Part shown: piece by piece, positions 63,837-64,000 of the stretch
Position numbering within the stretch: the stretch's first letter is position 1
How the letters are laid out: the number at the start of each line of letters is the position of its first letter
Assembly (NCBI RefSeq): GCF_039537005.1
Contig: NZ_BAAAZR010000038.1
Coordinates: forward strand, 186,001-250,000
Length of the DNA stretch: 64,000 nt
DNA from: Sphaerisporangium flaviroseum
Lineage (GTDB): Bacteria > Actinomycetota > Actinomycetes > Streptosporangiales > Streptosporangiaceae
Reading direction: 5' to 3'
The notes under the pieces: model-generated
Database searches by the model: none
What the model saw: the letters and a program-made list of their open reading frames with translations, nothing else
Told to the model about the DNA's origin: nothing
Translations under genes and position numbers: made by a program

Positions 63837-63850
63837 CGGGAGCGCTCCCA
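63837..63850 (+). promoter_or_regulatory. CelR box 4
   Basis: CGGGAGCGCTCCCA keeps the full GGGAGCGCTCCC core with one outer mismatch. It ends 9 bp upstream of ATG 63860, or lies inside the gene if ATG 63815 is used. A second site 127 bp below box 3 could allow cooperative repression. Confidence 0.7.
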
Positions 63851-63859
63851 CGTTCACGG

Positions 63860-64000
63860 ATGAAACGTGGCGTGTGGGTCGCGCTCACCAGCCTGGCGGC
63901 CGGCCTCTTCACCGTCCTGGCCTCCGTACCGGCTTCCGCGGCCGTCGCCTGCACGGTCGACTATACGACCAACGACTGGGGCAGCGGCTTCACCGGAAAC
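63860..64000 (+). CDS. secreted CBM2-bearing enzyme, N-terminal part only
   Basis: 47 codons to the window edge. Signal peptide MKRGVWVALTSLAAGLFTVL ending ASVPASAAVA, then CTVDYTTNDWGSGFTGN, the start of a CBM2 cellulose-binding module with its first Cys. The catalytic part is outside the window; an N-terminal CBM2 is common in GH6, GH9, GH48 and GH74 enzymes. ATG 63815 is an in-frame alternative with GGAG upstream, but would put CelR box 4 inside the gene. Confidence 0.75.
   Translation, partial: MKRGVWVALTSLAAGLFTVLASVPASAAVACTVDYTTNDWGSGFTGN

Overview
The window is high-GC DNA with short intergenic gaps and GTG/ATG/TTG starts. Its gene families are typical of filamentous actinomycetes: an XRE/DUF5753 regulator with DUF397 partners, a PF04672 SAM methyltransferase, an ArgS-like DALR protein beside lysA, CUT1 sugar uptake, CBM2-bearing secreted cellulases and a CelR-type LacI repressor. 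The best guess is a member of the Streptosporangiaceae (Nonomuraea/Streptosporangium-like). I could not test this by similarity search. A run of 33 N at 27991-28023 shows the record is a scaffold with an internal gap.

Layout. 1-3.2 kb: lysA, the upstream DALR protein (nrtL type) and a partial gene overlapping the end of lysA at the left edge. 2.7-12 kb: an accessory stretch with an HxlR regulator divergent from an NADP/F420-reductase-like gene, a decayed IS630-type transposase, a secreted trypsin-like protease, a lipid kinase, an ArsR-MFS operon, a nucleotidyltransferase followed by a second truncated copy, an alpha/beta hydrolase and a ROK regulator. 12-16 kb: a composite glycosyltransferase divergent from an asparagine-synthase-like gene. 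16.5-27.2 kb: trehalose synthase (treS), a PadR-MacB-type ABC operon, and a CUT1 sugar ABC operon with two lipoproteins and two permeases but no ATPase. 27.3-31.7 kb: ung, pgm, a methyltransferase and an HxlR-peroxiredoxin fusion. 31.7-34.5 kb: an ABC-2 exporter operon divergent from that fusion, containing a translationally coupled 43-residue Cys-rich micro-ORF. 34.5-39.9 kb: DUF6817, MFS, thiamine-binding protein, DNA photolyase, a MerR/cobalamin-type regulator and an ECF sigma factor, resembling a light-response module. 40-46.1 kb: glgX-treY-treZ on the minus strand. 46.5-48.6 kb: sulfotransferase and GT4. 48.7-50.3 kb: secreted CBM-GH8. 50.5-54.1 kb: a zinc-finger small protein, XRE regulator, two DUF397 genes and mscL. 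54.1-54.7 kb: minisatellites. 54.7-64 kb: LLM oxidoreductase, CelR-like repressor, Ser/Thr kinase, GH5-CBM2 cellulase, DUF3494 ice-binding-like protein, DUF6158-like protein, and the start of another CBM2 secreted enzyme.

How parts work together. TreS, TreY/TreZ, GlgX and Pgm form the classical glycogen/alpha-glucan-to-trehalose routes. At the right end four near-identical CelR boxes (core GGGAGCGCTCCC) lie by the LacI gene, upstream of GH5 and by the terminal CBM2 gene, so these read as one cellulose regulon. The most unusual proposal is the 30.7-34.5 kb locus: a one-component regulator with only two cysteines (one in the HxlR domain, one peroxidatic) faces an ABC exporter operon across a perfect 20-bp inverted repeat. 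A second oddity is a sugar permease carrying a prealbumin-like domain inside a membrane loop. Several genes carry in-frame tandem duplications (21, 60 and 66 bp). The GH5 gene appears to have a one-base frameshift in a C5 run that removes the last Cys of its CBM2.
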